In this document: positions 42,894 through 51,716 of the stretch, piece by piece | How positions within the stretch are numbered: position 1 is the stretch's first letter | Layout: every line of letters begins with the position of its first letter | NCBI GenBank assembly: GCA_900318885.1 | Contig: ONMN01000029.1 | Location: 27,850 to 91,849 of the forward strand | Source: an uncultured Prevotellaceae bacterium | Lineage (GTDB): Bacteria; Bacteroidota; Bacteroidia; Bacteroidales; Bacteroidaceae | Direction: 5' to 3' | Length of the DNA stretch: 64,000 bases | The notes under the pieces: generated by a model | What the model was told of the DNA's origin: nothing | Databases searched by the model: none | Seen by the model: the letters and a program-made list of their open reading frames with translations, nothing else | Translations under genes and position numbers: made by a program

Positions 42894-43697
42894 TTACTTG
42901 ATAATGGCCTTACGTGCATCGTTAATCTGGTCCTTAGCCTTAGCAACCTGATCCTTCAGCTCGGCAACAGAAGTGGCGTTGAGCACGTCCAAGGGAGCAA
43001 GAGCCTTTGCAACGGGCTGGATGTCGGGATCGTATTCTGACAGACGGTTGATGGCGTCGAGCACGAGGATGATGCGGAATGTGACGTTAGAAGCTGCCTC
43101 GTCGGTGAAGGTGCTGAGGTACTTGTCGGGATTCTGATTGGCAATGTAGAGCTGCTCGGTAAGTGCAGCGGCGGCCATCTGCCAGAAGTGGTTGATGCGG
43201 CCGTTCTTCTCCATTTCGTCATAGAGAACGTTTGAGGTCTCAAACAACGTGTTGGCATCGTCGATAGCCTTGAACGAGGGATCGTTGATGTCGGCAACGA
43301 GCTTTGTAATAGCCTTGTCGTAGTCTTCTGTAGGCATTTCGTAGAGAGCTGCAATCTTCTTGTCAACGTTCAATGCGCTGAGGATACGATACTTTTCTGC
43401 CAGCGTGGTAGCCTCCTCGGCAGCAGAAGCGGGCAGCAGATAGTCGGGCTTGACCTGCTTCTCTTCCTTGGTCAGCTTGATGCCGTCGTCGCCTTCTGAC
43501 AAGAAGGGTAGTTGCTTCAACTTACCAATTTCGGCAGCGATGCTGTCGAAGTGCATTTTGATGCTGGCTTCGATTTGCTGCTGTTCGAAACTCTTCAGAC
43601 TGTCAGTAGCTACCTCAGCCTGCTCACTTTTCTTTCCACCACATGCAGCGAATACAACTGCTGCAAATGCAATAGCTAAAATTGATAATTTCTTCAT
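42894..43697 (-). CDS. Lipoprotein of unknown function in the stress cluster
   Basis: 267 residues with a lipoprotein signal ending VFAAC (Cys19). The mature part is helical and Lys/Glu/Ala-rich (EQQQIEASIKMHFDSIAAEIG; EEATTLAEKYRILSALNVDKK), ending LKDQVAKAKDQINDARKAIIK. No domain recognised. It lies 44 nt after the ABC transporter gene and 26 nt before the STAS gene, so it is presumably part of the same transcript and may relay an envelope signal; this is inference from position. Confidence 0.78.
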   Translation of the reverse strand: MKKLSILAIAFAAVVFAACGGKKSEQAEVATDSLKSFEQQQIEASIKMHFDSIAAEIGKLKQLPFLSEGDDGIKLTKEEKQVKPDYLLPASAAEEATTLAEKYRILSALNVDKKIAALYEMPTEDYDKAITKLVADINDPSFKAIDDANTLFETSNVLYDEMEKNGRINHFWQMAAAALTEQLYIANQNPDKYLSTFTDEAASNVTFRIILVLDAINRLSEYDPDIQPVAKALAPLDVLNATSVAELKDQVAKAKDQINDARKAIIK

Positions 43698-43741
43698 TTC
43701 TTAAATTTTTTGAGTTATTAAAATGTTAATTATTTATCTCG

Positions 43742-46633
43742 TTAATTCTCTGTTTTGCGAATGTATCTCCCTGGGCAGTCAGTGAGCAGCATCAGTGTAG
43801 TGATGATACACATGAACAGCAGCATGGCCATATTGAACCAGAGTGTTTTGATGTGCCACTGGCCCACAATCTTCTCGCTGCTGTAGAATGGTGCACGACC
43901 GATAGTGCTTTGTGGCGTCAGGAAGATAAGTCCTGTACGCGGCACAGCATAATTATCAATGATGTCGAGCATTCGTCGTTGGTCGGCACCGATGACACAG
44001 TCTTCCAGTTTGATGTTATAGTTCTGTCGTTTCAGGTCGAGCAGGGCTTCTTTGCCATTCTGACGGATATAGCTCGACGTCAGTGCATCGGCCTTCAGCG
44101 ATATTTCGTTGCTACGCTTCGAAAGGATATTCTCGGCTTCTCTCATATAGTCGTATAGTGATTGGTAGGACTCGTCGCCGCTATAGGGCTTCATGTCGCA
44201 ATAAGTCGTGATTAGCGGCAGGTTGGTGCGGATGACAGCCATGTGATCCACAGTGGATTCCTTGCCTCGCTTTTGCTCGTCCTTCATGGTTTCAAGCTGT
44301 GATTGCAACTCATAGAGCAATCCCATGTTGTAGTATTGCGTTTCATACTTCTTCTTGTCGAGCTCGAAAAAGTTACGCTCATATTTATTGTCGGTGAACG
44401 ATGTGACGGCCAATGCCTCGTATGACCAGCGCGAGGGGATGAGGTCTCCGATGATGGGTACGTTACCCGTCGTGCTCTTGGGCGTCAGGTCAGAGAAACT
44501 GACTACTAGTCCGCAAAGCAGAATCTGGGGAATAAGCAGCATGGGAATGCTGATGTAGATGGCTACGACGGAGTTGAGACATTGCGACAGCAGTAGTCCT
44601 GTGAGGTTGGCCAGCAGGGCCGTCATAAACAGGATGAGCCACCATGTTGTAAAGAGCCCGTGCAATTCCATGATAGCATTGCCGACAACGATGAACAGCA
44701 ACGTCTGGATGAGTGACACGAAGGCCATATAGACAATCTTCGACCAGATATAGCTGCCGTATGACAGATGTAGGAATTGTTCGCGTTTAAGCAGTGCGCG
44801 GTCCTTGATGATTTCCTCGGCGCTGCCACTCATGCCCGTGAACGTAGCCACAATGACGGCCATAAAGAAGTAGCTGACGAGGTTCTTGTTGTCCATGACG
44901 GAATATCCCTCGGGTGGAGCATAGCGTGTGAGGAAGGCACAGACCACTGCCAGCAAGGGAGCCTGCAGGAGAGTGATGCAGAGATATTGCACGTTGGTAA
45001 TCTTCGTCTTGAAGTTACGGTGCAGGAAGATGGCGAACTGTTTCAGTACGCCAGGTTTCTTTTGGTCGGAAGGTGGTACGTTGCTGACAGCGGGGGCGGG
45101 CAGCTCAGGACGGTTCTTCAGATAGAGCTCGTGCCACTCCTGGGGCGTCATCTTACGCTCGTCAGACACCTCGCCATTGCTATTGAGCGTCTTCTCATCA
45201 ATGATGTTGAGTACGATTTCGGGATTGACGTTGCCGCACATGGGGCAAGCGCTGGTCTCTGCATCGGCATAGTGTGCGGCCTCCTTGAAATAGGTGATAG
45301 CGTCGATGGGGTTGCCGTCAAACACGGGATATCCGCCACGATCGAGCAGCCAGAGACGGTCGAAGAGTTTATAGACGTCGCTGGACGGCTGGTGGATGTT
45401 GACGATGATGAGCTTCCCCTTCAGCGTCTGTTCCTTCAGTAGGTTGATGACCTTTTCGGTATCTGCTGACGACAGTCCTGAAGTCGGTTCGTCGAGGAAC
45501 AATACGGCTGGCTCTCGGATGAGCTCAAGGGCAATATTCAGACGTTTGCGCTGTCCGCCAGAGATATATTTGTTGATGGCCGAACCTGCTTTCAGGTCTT
45601 TGACGGCATCAAGTCCGAGATCCTTCAGGGTCTTCATGACACGACGGTCGAGTTCCTCTTCTGCCATCCCTTCGAAGCACAACTTGGCGGTAAACCAGAG
45701 GTTCTGGTAAACGGTCAGCTCTTCGATGAGCAGGTCATCCTGAGGTACGTAACCGATGAGGTCCTTGGCCTCGGGCTCGCTGATGTCGTGACCGTTGATG
45801 GTAATCGTGCCTTCCTGAGGCTTCATACTGCCGTTGAGCAGGGAAAGGAGGGTCGTTTTGCCTGTTCCTGAACCGCCCATGATAGCCAGTAACTCGCCAT
45901 TGTGCAGGTTGAAGCTAAGGTTGTGCATGCCGTTGTCACTTCCTGGGAATCTGAAGGTTACGTCGCGTCCACAGAACTCAACAGCTTCTACCTCGCTGTC
46001 CGACTTGTCGTAGCAACTGATGATGGATGAGTAGTAAACAGGGCGACCGCTTTTGCCTTTCAGCACACTGCTCTGGAGCCATACTTGATAGCATCCCGAG
46101 AGCACGGGAACATCGTTGAGCAAGACGGTATCGTTGCCCATGTATGTAAACATCAACAAGCCTGTGAAGGGGTCGAGCAGGGTTTTGAGTTGTCCGTCAA
46201 AACCTTCTAACTGGTGCAGTATGACGTGCTCCGTGGGTTTGTTGTTGACATAATCCATGAAGTTGTTATACTGCTCATCAGGGATGTTAAACTGCTCAGC
46301 CATCGTGCGGAACATGACATCGGTAAATCCGTCGTCGTCGGCACAGAATTCCAAAAGACGTAGCAGCAACAGGGCTTTTTCTGTGTTGCGGATGTCCGTT
46401 TGCAAATTAGAACAAATAGAGCGGACGGTATCCTGGGTGTTCAGGTCATCGGTCATCTCGTAAGCCATGCGCATATCGCTGTAGAGATCCAGATAGAGAT
46501 CGATGTTCCTGATGCCGAATTGGCGACGTAAATAGCTTACGAGCATCTCTTTTGCCCGTTCCTCGTCTACTTGCTCTACTTTGCCAAATAGCGCAAATAA
46601 ACTGATAAAGCTAGATAATATTACGTCAGTCAT
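43742..46633 (-). CDS. ABC transporter, TerB-like domain - ATPase - ABC2 permease (ABCG-like)
   Basis: 963 residues from the ATG at 46633 (the longer frame overlaps the promoter box). About 1-135 is a helical TerB-like domain (FALFGKVEQVDEERAKEMLVSYLRRQF; FCADDDGFTDVMF). About 215-430 is an ABC ATPase with Walker A GGSGTGKTT, signature ISGGQRKRLNIALEL and Walker B VLFLDEPTSGL, of the White/ABCG type. About 525-760 and 930-960 hold the membrane helices, with a long periplasmic loop between. A CPMCGN motif (about 495) could bind metal. The substrate is unknown; position between a sensor phosphatase and STAS gene suggests envelope stress export. Confidence 0.85.
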   Translation of the reverse strand: MTDVILSSFISLFALFGKVEQVDEERAKEMLVSYLRRQFGIRNIDLYLDLYSDMRMAYEMTDDLNTQDTVRSICSNLQTDIRNTEKALLLLRLLEFCADDDGFTDVMFRTMAEQFNIPDEQYNNFMDYVNNKPTEHVILHQLEGFDGQLKTLLDPFTGLLMFTYMGNDTVLLNDVPVLSGCYQVWLQSSVLKGKSGRPVYYSSIISCYDKSDSEVEAVEFCGRDVTFRFPGSDNGMHNLSFNLHNGELLAIMGGSGTGKTTLLSLLNGSMKPQEGTITINGHDISEPEAKDLIGYVPQDDLLIEELTVYQNLWFTAKLCFEGMAEEELDRRVMKTLKDLGLDAVKDLKAGSAINKYISGGQRKRLNIALELIREPAVLFLDEPTSGLSSADTEKVINLLKEQTLKGKLIIVNIHQPSSDVYKLFDRLWLLDRGGYPVFDGNPIDAITYFKEAAHYADAETSACPMCGNVNPEIVLNIIDEKTLNSNGEVSDERKMTPQEWHELYLKNRPELPAPAVSNVPPSDQKKPGVLKQFAIFLHRNFKTKITNVQYLCITLLQAPLLAVVCAFLTRYAPPEGYSVMDNKNLVSYFFMAVIVATFTGMSGSAEEIIKDRALLKREQFLHLSYGSYIWSKIVYMAFVSLIQTLLFIVVGNAIMELHGLFTTWWLILFMTALLANLTGLLLSQCLNSVVAIYISIPMLLIPQILLCGLVVSFSDLTPKSTTGNVPIIGDLIPSRWSYEALAVTSFTDNKYERNFFELDKKKYETQYYNMGLLYELQSQLETMKDEQKRGKESTVDHMAVIRTNLPLITTYCDMKPYSGDESYQSLYDYMREAENILSKRSNEISLKADALTSSYIRQNGKEALLDLKRQNYNIKLEDCVIGADQRRMLDIIDNYAVPRTGLIFLTPQSTIGRAPFYSSEKIVGQWHIKTLWFNMAMLLFMCIITTLMLLTDCPGRYIRKTEN

Positions 46634-46648
46634 TTCTCTATTAATTTG

Positions 46649-46656
46649 CAAATTTA
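46649..46656 (-). promoter_or_regulatory. Promoter -7 box before the ABC transporter gene
   Basis: TAAATTTG followed by CA on the minus strand, 15 nt before the ATG at 46633. A short hairpin (TAAGACT-A-AAGTCTTA region, about 46667-46683) lies between it and the phosphatase gene. Confidence 0.55.
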
Positions 46657-46711
46657 CTTAAAATCTAAGACTAAAGTCTTATCGAAGTAGTTAAAAAAAA
46701 TTAAAACCTGT

Positions 46712-49120
46712 TTAAACGGTCTTTTTCCGTAGTGTCAGGACGTTCTTTCCGTCTATACGTTCGTAGTTGATAGAGTCCATAATCTGTCTGACCAGATGGA
46801 TGCCAAGTCCACCAATCGGGCGTTCTTCGGCCGATAGAGTGGTGTCCACTTCTGCCTTTGTTGTGGGGTCAAAAGGTGTGCCCCAGTCAATGATGACAAT
46901 CTTCAGACACTGATCGTTGGCTTTGGCCTCGATGAGAATGTCGCCTTTCTTGCCAGTGGGGTAGGCGTAGTCCATTACGTTAACTACAGCCTCTTCAATG
47001 GCGAGGTTCAGACTCATAGTCAGCGACATGTCAAGACCGATGGCCTCACACACTTCATCGACGAAAGCTGCCAGTTGTGGTACTTCGTCGACGTTGTTAG
47101 TCAGTTTCAGACTGCGGGACAGACGCATATCGTCGTCCTGTTCCTTGGAATACTGAATGGCGAGCATAGTCTGGTCGTCACTCTGTTCAGCATTTCCTAC
47201 AAAGTCTTGTACAACTTTTGTCATATGTTCAATAAACTTCTCTGGTTTCCGTTCAGCCTCACAGGCGGTATCCAGGACACGTTCTTCCTGGAACTGTTCG
47301 TGGCGCAGATTTTCGGCCTCCGTCAGTCCGTCGGTATAGAGGAAAATAGTTGTTTGCGAGTCGATAACGGTTTCCTGTAGGGTGAATTTCCAGTCGGTGA
47401 TGATACCAACAGGAAGATTGGAGTCGCAGGGCAGGAAACCAACCCCCTGGTCGCCGATTAATATTGGTGCGTCGTGTCCTGCATTCGAATAGCGCATACG
47501 GCCTGTAGGCAGGTCGAGGACGCCGATGAACAGGGTGACGAACATGTTCGATTCGTTGTCTTCTGAAATGGACTCGTTGATGGCTGTCATGATGCGTGCC
47601 GGCTGCGATTCGTGGGATGCGATAGTGCGGAACAGCGAGCGTGTGACAGCCATGAGCAACGACGCAGGAACGCCCTTTCCGCTGACGTCGCCAATGCAGA
47701 AGAACAGTTTCTCGTCGCGAAGGAAGAAGTCGAACAGGTCGCCGCCCACCTCCTTGGCAGGCATCAGTTGTCCGTAGATGTCTACATCGTCGCGGTCGGG
47801 GTATGGCGGGAAGGTCTTCGGCAACATTGACATCTGGATGCTTCGGGCTGTCTGTAGTTCTCCCTCTATACGTCCCTTGTCTTCGTTGATGGCCTTGGTT
47901 TCTTCAATCTGTTTCACCAGCGACAGCTGCATGGTTTCGAACGAGTCGCGCAGACGACGCATCTCGTCTTTGGTCTTGATCTTTGGCAGCTCAGCGGTGA
48001 AGTTACCCTTGGCTATCTCGTCTGCAGAGACCGTAAACTGCCTGATGGGTTTGGTCACTTTGCGCACGGTGAAATAGCAAGCCAAGACGATAATGCCGAT
48101 ACCGATGAAAGTGAGAACCCCCATGAATGCCATCAAACTGTTCAACAGCCACAGCATGTCTGTTATGGGGAGTGTCACTACCATCAGCCAGTCTGTGCGC
48201 TCAACACAAGCGGCAAACATTAATATGTAGCTTTCGTTCTTGTCTCTATAGAGCCTGTAAAGTCTATCGTCAGTACCTATTCCGAGAATGTCCTGGACGA
48301 TTTTTTCCTTGCGCTTTTCTTTGTCTTTGATGTTCTTGAAATAGTCTTTGAGTGAGGCTTTCATCACCAGACTCGAGTCGGGATGAGCCACAATCGTACC
48401 TTGACGGGTGACAAGGAAACTGGTGAAATGGCTTTTGGCTTCAGAGTCGAACACATCCATGAAATTTTCATTGAAGGCGCTGTCCGACTTCAGTCTCAAC
48501 GTTTCTATCCAGTCCAGCGACAGGTCGGCAGTATATACGGCATAGGCCTCGTCCTTGTCGTTGATGAGCGGCAACGAGTAGGTAATCATCGGGAAACCTC
48601 CCCCTCCTTCGTCTACGTATGGCTCCGACCAGTAGCCTTTCTTCAGTTCGACGGGTTTCTTAAACCACTCTTTCTCAGGATAGTTGTATGCCCGTGAGTT
48701 CAGTTGTGTGGTATGAATGCCCGTAGTGGTGCGATAGGCGTAGGGCGCATATCGCTGCCCCTTCTTAGGTTCGTAGTCTGGGTTAAAAGCAATGGCCGTT
48801 CCCATAATTTCTTCGTTCAGCTTCAGCATGTGCTGTACGCTGGAGAATAGCATATCGTTCTGATAGATGTTCTTTTTCGCTTCCGGCACATTGTTTCTGA
48901 CCACCGCCTCCACATTGGAGAATACGGTGTTCATCTTCTCGTTGGTCACTTCCATGGCAGTGCCGAAGATAAGTCCCGTGGCCGCTACGCCTAATATGTA
49001 GATGAGGACGAAAATAAGCCCAAGAATAAGTATGAGGCTAATGATTGTAGCCACCGTAATGCGCCATGTCAGACGTGAGACAATGGAGCGTGAAGGGCGG
49101 AATATGTTCAGTAGACCCAT
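46712..49120 (-). CDS. Membrane sensor PP2C phosphatase with C-terminal RsbW-like ATPase
   Basis: 802 residues: membrane helix about 17-45, a periplasmic Cache-type sensor (about 46-335, with YWSEPYVDEGGGGFPMITYS), second membrane helix (about 340-365), HAMP (about 365-420), a SpoIIE PP2C domain (about 440-665; VDIYGQLMPAKEVGGDLFDFF, DVSGKGVPASLLMAV, YSNAGHDAPIL) and a HATPase_c serine-kinase-like domain (about 680-802; LNLAIEEAVVNVMDYAYP). It combines phosphatase and anti-sigma-like kinase modules behind one sensor. It heads the minus-strand stress cluster and shares the PP2C type with the broken gene at 40130-40927. Confidence 0.92.
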   Translation of the reverse strand: MGLLNIFRPSRSIVSRLTWRITVATIISLILILGLIFVLIYILGVAATGLIFGTAMEVTNEKMNTVFSNVEAVVRNNVPEAKKNIYQNDMLFSSVQHMLKLNEEIMGTAIAFNPDYEPKKGQRYAPYAYRTTTGIHTTQLNSRAYNYPEKEWFKKPVELKKGYWSEPYVDEGGGGFPMITYSLPLINDKDEAYAVYTADLSLDWIETLRLKSDSAFNENFMDVFDSEAKSHFTSFLVTRQGTIVAHPDSSLVMKASLKDYFKNIKDKEKRKEKIVQDILGIGTDDRLYRLYRDKNESYILMFAACVERTDWLMVVTLPITDMLWLLNSLMAFMGVLTFIGIGIIVLACYFTVRKVTKPIRQFTVSADEIAKGNFTAELPKIKTKDEMRRLRDSFETMQLSLVKQIEETKAINEDKGRIEGELQTARSIQMSMLPKTFPPYPDRDDVDIYGQLMPAKEVGGDLFDFFLRDEKLFFCIGDVSGKGVPASLLMAVTRSLFRTIASHESQPARIMTAINESISEDNESNMFVTLFIGVLDLPTGRMRYSNAGHDAPILIGDQGVGFLPCDSNLPVGIITDWKFTLQETVIDSQTTIFLYTDGLTEAENLRHEQFQEERVLDTACEAERKPEKFIEHMTKVVQDFVGNAEQSDDQTMLAIQYSKEQDDDMRLSRSLKLTNNVDEVPQLAAFVDEVCEAIGLDMSLTMSLNLAIEEAVVNVMDYAYPTGKKGDILIEAKANDQCLKIVIIDWGTPFDPTTKAEVDTTLSAEERPIGGLGIHLVRQIMDSINYERIDGKNVLTLRKKTV

Positions 49121-49143
49121 CAGTTCTTAGTATAATATGCGTG

Positions 49144-49151
49144 CAAAGTTA
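49144..49151 (-). promoter_or_regulatory. Promoter -7 box of the sensor phosphatase gene
   Basis: TAACTTTG followed by CA on the minus strand, 24 nt before the ATG at 49120; the hairpin repeat begins right at its upstream edge. Confidence 0.7.
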
Positions 49152-49231
49152 CGAATAAGTGAGCGAAAAACCAAATAAATTTGGATTTTTCTGAACGAAA
49201 GTAACTTCACCTAGGGTGAAAGTTACGAATA
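49145..49231. repeat. Dispersed hairpin repeat, one full and one partial copy (74-nt period)
   Basis: Same order as at 11990-12108: GTTACGAATAAGTGAGCG, AAAAACC, palindrome CCAAATAAATTTGG, then an imperfect hairpin GTAACTTCACC / GGGTGAAAGTTAC (49201-49226), and a second AAAGTTACGAAT 74 nt after the first. It lies between divergent genes. Confidence 0.88.
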
Positions 49232-49268
49232 ATTCTTAACTAATGGCGTCTTTTTACCGATTTTTTTG

Positions 49269-49276
49269 TACCTTTG
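49269..49276 (+). promoter_or_regulatory. Promoter -7 box of the gene at 49303
   Basis: TACCTTTG followed by CA, 26 nt before the ATG. Confidence 0.7.
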
Positions 49277-49302
49277 CACGAAATTTTTTCATTTAGACGT
49301 TT

Positions 49303-49995
49303 ATGAAGTTGCAAAAATACATCACAATTTTCGTTTTTTTTACCTCGCTGACCGTCGCTCGCGCACAGGAGCATACCCGTTTTCTGGATCTGCCGCTCGA
49401 CCTTGCCCCAGAAGAAATCATGGAGACGCTGGAGGATAAGGGTCTGCAACGGGAAAACCTATTCGAACTCTCTGGCCGTATTGCGGGCCTCGACGTGTGG
49501 CTCTATGTGAATGTCAACAAGGACTCTACAAAGGTTAACCAGCTGTTGCTGACGACGCAGATGCAACAGGGCAAAACCCTGCGCGACGACTATGTTGCCC
49601 TGCGCAAATGGATGCAGAAACACTATGGTGCCCCCACGTGGGAATCTACTGTCCGTTCCCACTCCTTTGCACGCTGGTATGTGGGTTACGATCGCGATAT
49701 CGTGATGATTGCCACCGCCTCTGCTGGTGTCGAGATATGGTTCTACGAAAACCACCAGCGCCGTAACATTGACTACTATGCCATTCTGAAATATTGCGAG
49801 CGTAATCCTGCACCAAATATGCCTGTGATGTATGCCCGCGACAATGTCACGTGGAAGAGTACGGGCGATACCTCGACGGTAAAAAAGAAAGTCGCCAAGC
49901 GTGACATCCGCAAAGTCTCCAAGAAAAAGGCTAAGACAACAAAACAGCGCCGTTCGAAGACCGTTAAGTCTAAGAAACAGCGCCGTAAGCGTTAG
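49303..49995 (+). CDS. Exported protein with highly basic C-terminal tail, unknown function
   Basis: 230 residues with a signal peptide (about 1-22, ending ARAQ). Residues about 25-180 form a folded domain (LDLPLDLAPEEIMETLEDKG; IAGLDVWLYVNVNKDSTKVNQ), with a repeated alpha-beta pattern reminiscent of small periplasmic domains. Residues about 188-230 are almost entirely Lys/Arg/Thr/Ser (e.g. KKKVAKRD, KQRRSKTVKSKKQRRKR). Such a tail in an exported protein might bind LPS, nucleic acid or cell-wall polymers. No family recognised. Monocistronic with its own promoter. Confidence 0.75.
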   Translation: MKLQKYITIFVFFTSLTVARAQEHTRFLDLPLDLAPEEIMETLEDKGLQRENLFELSGRIAGLDVWLYVNVNKDSTKVNQLLLTTQMQQGKTLRDDYVALRKWMQKHYGAPTWESTVRSHSFARWYVGYDRDIVMIATASAGVEIWFYENHQRRNIDYYAILKYCERNPAPNMPVMYARDNVTWKSTGDTSTVKKKVAKRDIRKVSKKKAKTTKQRRSKTVKSKKQRRKR

Positions 49996-50032
49996 TATAA
50001 AGTTCACCAGGCTTGATGTCTGGGGCATTTTT

Positions 50033-51190
50033 TTACGACAGGAAGCCGAGCAAAGCACCCGCAGCGACAGCTGAACCGATGACGCCAGCAACGTTTGGTC
50101 CCATAGCGTGCATCAGCAGGAAGTTGTGGCGGTCGTACTCCAGTCCGAGGTTGTTCGAGATGCGTGCGGCCATAGGCACAGCACTCACACCAGCGTTACC
50201 AATCAGCGGATTCAGCTTCTTGTCCTTTGGCAGGAACACGTTCATCAGCTTCACAAAGCAGACGCCGCTCATTGTGGCAATGATGAAGGCTCCGGCACCG
50301 ATGGCGAAGATGTAGATGGTGTTCATGGTCAGGAACTCAGAAGCCTGTGTCGAACAACCTACCGTCAGACCCAGCAGCATCACCACAATATCGTTCAGCG
50401 CAGCACCAGCGGTTTTGGCCAGACGGGTGGTCTTGCCGCTCTCCTTCAGCAGGTTGCCGAAGAATAGCATACCCAGCAGGGGCAGACCAGAGGGTACGAT
50501 GAATGTGGTAAGCAACAGACCCACGATGGGGAACAGGATGCGCTCCGTCTGTGAAACCTCGCGGGCGGGCTTCATCTTGATGACGCGCTCCTTCTTCGTG
50601 GTCAGCAGACGCATAAGAGGGGGCTGGATCAGCGGTACCAGCGCCATATACGAGTAAGCACACACCGCGATGGCACCCATCAGGTTGGGCGACAGCTTAC
50701 TGCTGAGGAAGATGGCCGTAGGACCGTCGGCACCACCGATGATGGCAATACCCGCTGCCTGGTTGGGTTCGAAACCCAAGGCCAGCGCAAACATATAGGC
50801 ACCAAAGATACCAAACTGTGCAGCAGCACCAATCAGCATCAGCTTCGGATTCGCCAGCAATGCCGAGAAGTCCGTCATAGCACCAATGCCCAGGAATATC
50901 AGCGGTGGATACCATCCTTGCCGCACACCCTGATAGAAGATGTTAAGCACGGAGTTGTCCTCATACAGTCCAATCTCCAGTCCGGCATCAGCGCGGAACG
51001 GGATATTTCCTAATATGATACCCAGTCCGATGGGGACGAGCAGCAGGGGCTCAAAGTCCTTCTTAATAGCGAGCCAGATAAAGAAGGCGCCTACTACTAT
51101 CATGATGAGGTTACCTGCCGTCACGTTCGCAAAACCCGTGTACGTCAGAAACTCATTGAAGTTTTCTATGATAAAGTTTGTAAATCCCAT
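50033..51190 (-). CDS. oadB: Na+-translocating decarboxylase beta subunit (OadB/MmdB)
   Basis: 385 residues, about 9-11 membrane helices. Motifs GIGAMTDFSALLANPKL, GIAIIGGADGPTAIFLS and NAGVSAVPMAARISNNLG are typical of the beta subunit, which couples decarboxylation of biotin-bound CO2 to Na+ export. In Bacteroidota this subunit belongs to methylmalonyl-CoA or oxaloacetate decarboxylase; sequence alone does not tell which. It is the last of three genes (OadG, biotin carrier, OadB); no carboxyltransferase alpha subunit is nearby. Confidence 0.92.
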   Translation of the reverse strand: MGFTNFIIENFNEFLTYTGFANVTAGNLIMIVVGAFFIWLAIKKDFEPLLLVPIGLGIILGNIPFRADAGLEIGLYEDNSVLNIFYQGVRQGWYPPLIFLGIGAMTDFSALLANPKLMLIGAAAQFGIFGAYMFALALGFEPNQAAGIAIIGGADGPTAIFLSSKLSPNLMGAIAVCAYSYMALVPLIQPPLMRLLTTKKERVIKMKPAREVSQTERILFPIVGLLLTTFIVPSGLPLLGMLFFGNLLKESGKTTRLAKTAGAALNDIVVMLLGLTVGCSTQASEFLTMNTIYIFAIGAGAFIIATMSGVCFVKLMNVFLPKDKKLNPLIGNAGVSAVPMAARISNNLGLEYDRHNFLLMHAMGPNVAGVIGSAVAAGALLGFLS

Positions 51191-51196
51191 AGTTAA

Positions 51197-51224
51197 TTTT
51201 CAATTTTCAATTCTCAATTTTCAA
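51197..51224. repeat. Heptamer tract TTTTCAA x4
   Basis: TTTTCAA, TTTTCAA, TTCTCAA, TTTTCAA in succession, filling the spacer between the biotin carrier gene and oadB and abutting the biotin carrier stop codon (51225). Confidence 0.88.
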
Positions 51225-51713
51225 TTAACCAATGGTCAGCATCACAGCACCTTCCATCACGGTATCGCCCTGATTGACGAGGATTGATGTGACGGTACCA
51301 GCCTGTTCGGCCTCGATGTTGTTCTGCATCTTCATGGCCTCCAGCACAATGACCACCTGACCGACAGCGACGGTATCACCCACCTTCACATTGATGGCGT
51401 TGATGGTGCCAGGCAGCGGAGCCTTTACGGGAGTACCTGCGCCTGCGGGAGCAGCGGGTTGCGGCTGTGCAGCTACGGGTGCAGCGGGCTGTGCCGCAGG
51501 GGCCTGAGGCTTCTCTGCCGGCTGTGCTGCCACGGGAGCTGCTGCACTGGCTCTGGTTGCTGCCAGTTCTGGATGCTTGGCAGCATTAATGGGTTTCTGC
51601 ATCTCTATCTCGAATGGGATGCCGTTTACGTTTACTCTGGCTATCGTGCCTTCTACGTCGGTGATTTCTACCTCGTAGTCTACGCCTTGTACTTTATACT
51701 TATATGTTTTCAT
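51225..51713 (-). CDS. Biotin carboxyl carrier protein of the Na+ pump
   Basis: 162 residues. N-terminal beta region (about 1-45), an Ala/Pro-rich hinge (about 55-95) and a biotinyl domain (about 95-162) with VLEAMKMQN; Lys128 is the biotin-bearing residue. The swinging arm carries CO2 from the carboxyltransferase to the membrane beta subunit encoded next. It starts 3 nt after the OadG-like gene. Same layout as biotin carriers of methylmalonyl-CoA decarboxylase. Confidence 0.93.
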   Translation of the reverse strand: MKTYKYKVQGVDYEVEITDVEGTIARVNVNGIPFEIEMQKPINAAKHPELAATRASAAAPVAAQPAEKPQAPAAQPAAPVAAQPQPAAPAGAGTPVKAPLPGTINAINVKVGDTVAVGQVVIVLEAMKMQNNIEAEQAGTVTSILVNQGDTVMEGAVMLTIG

Positions 51714-51716
51714 TGC

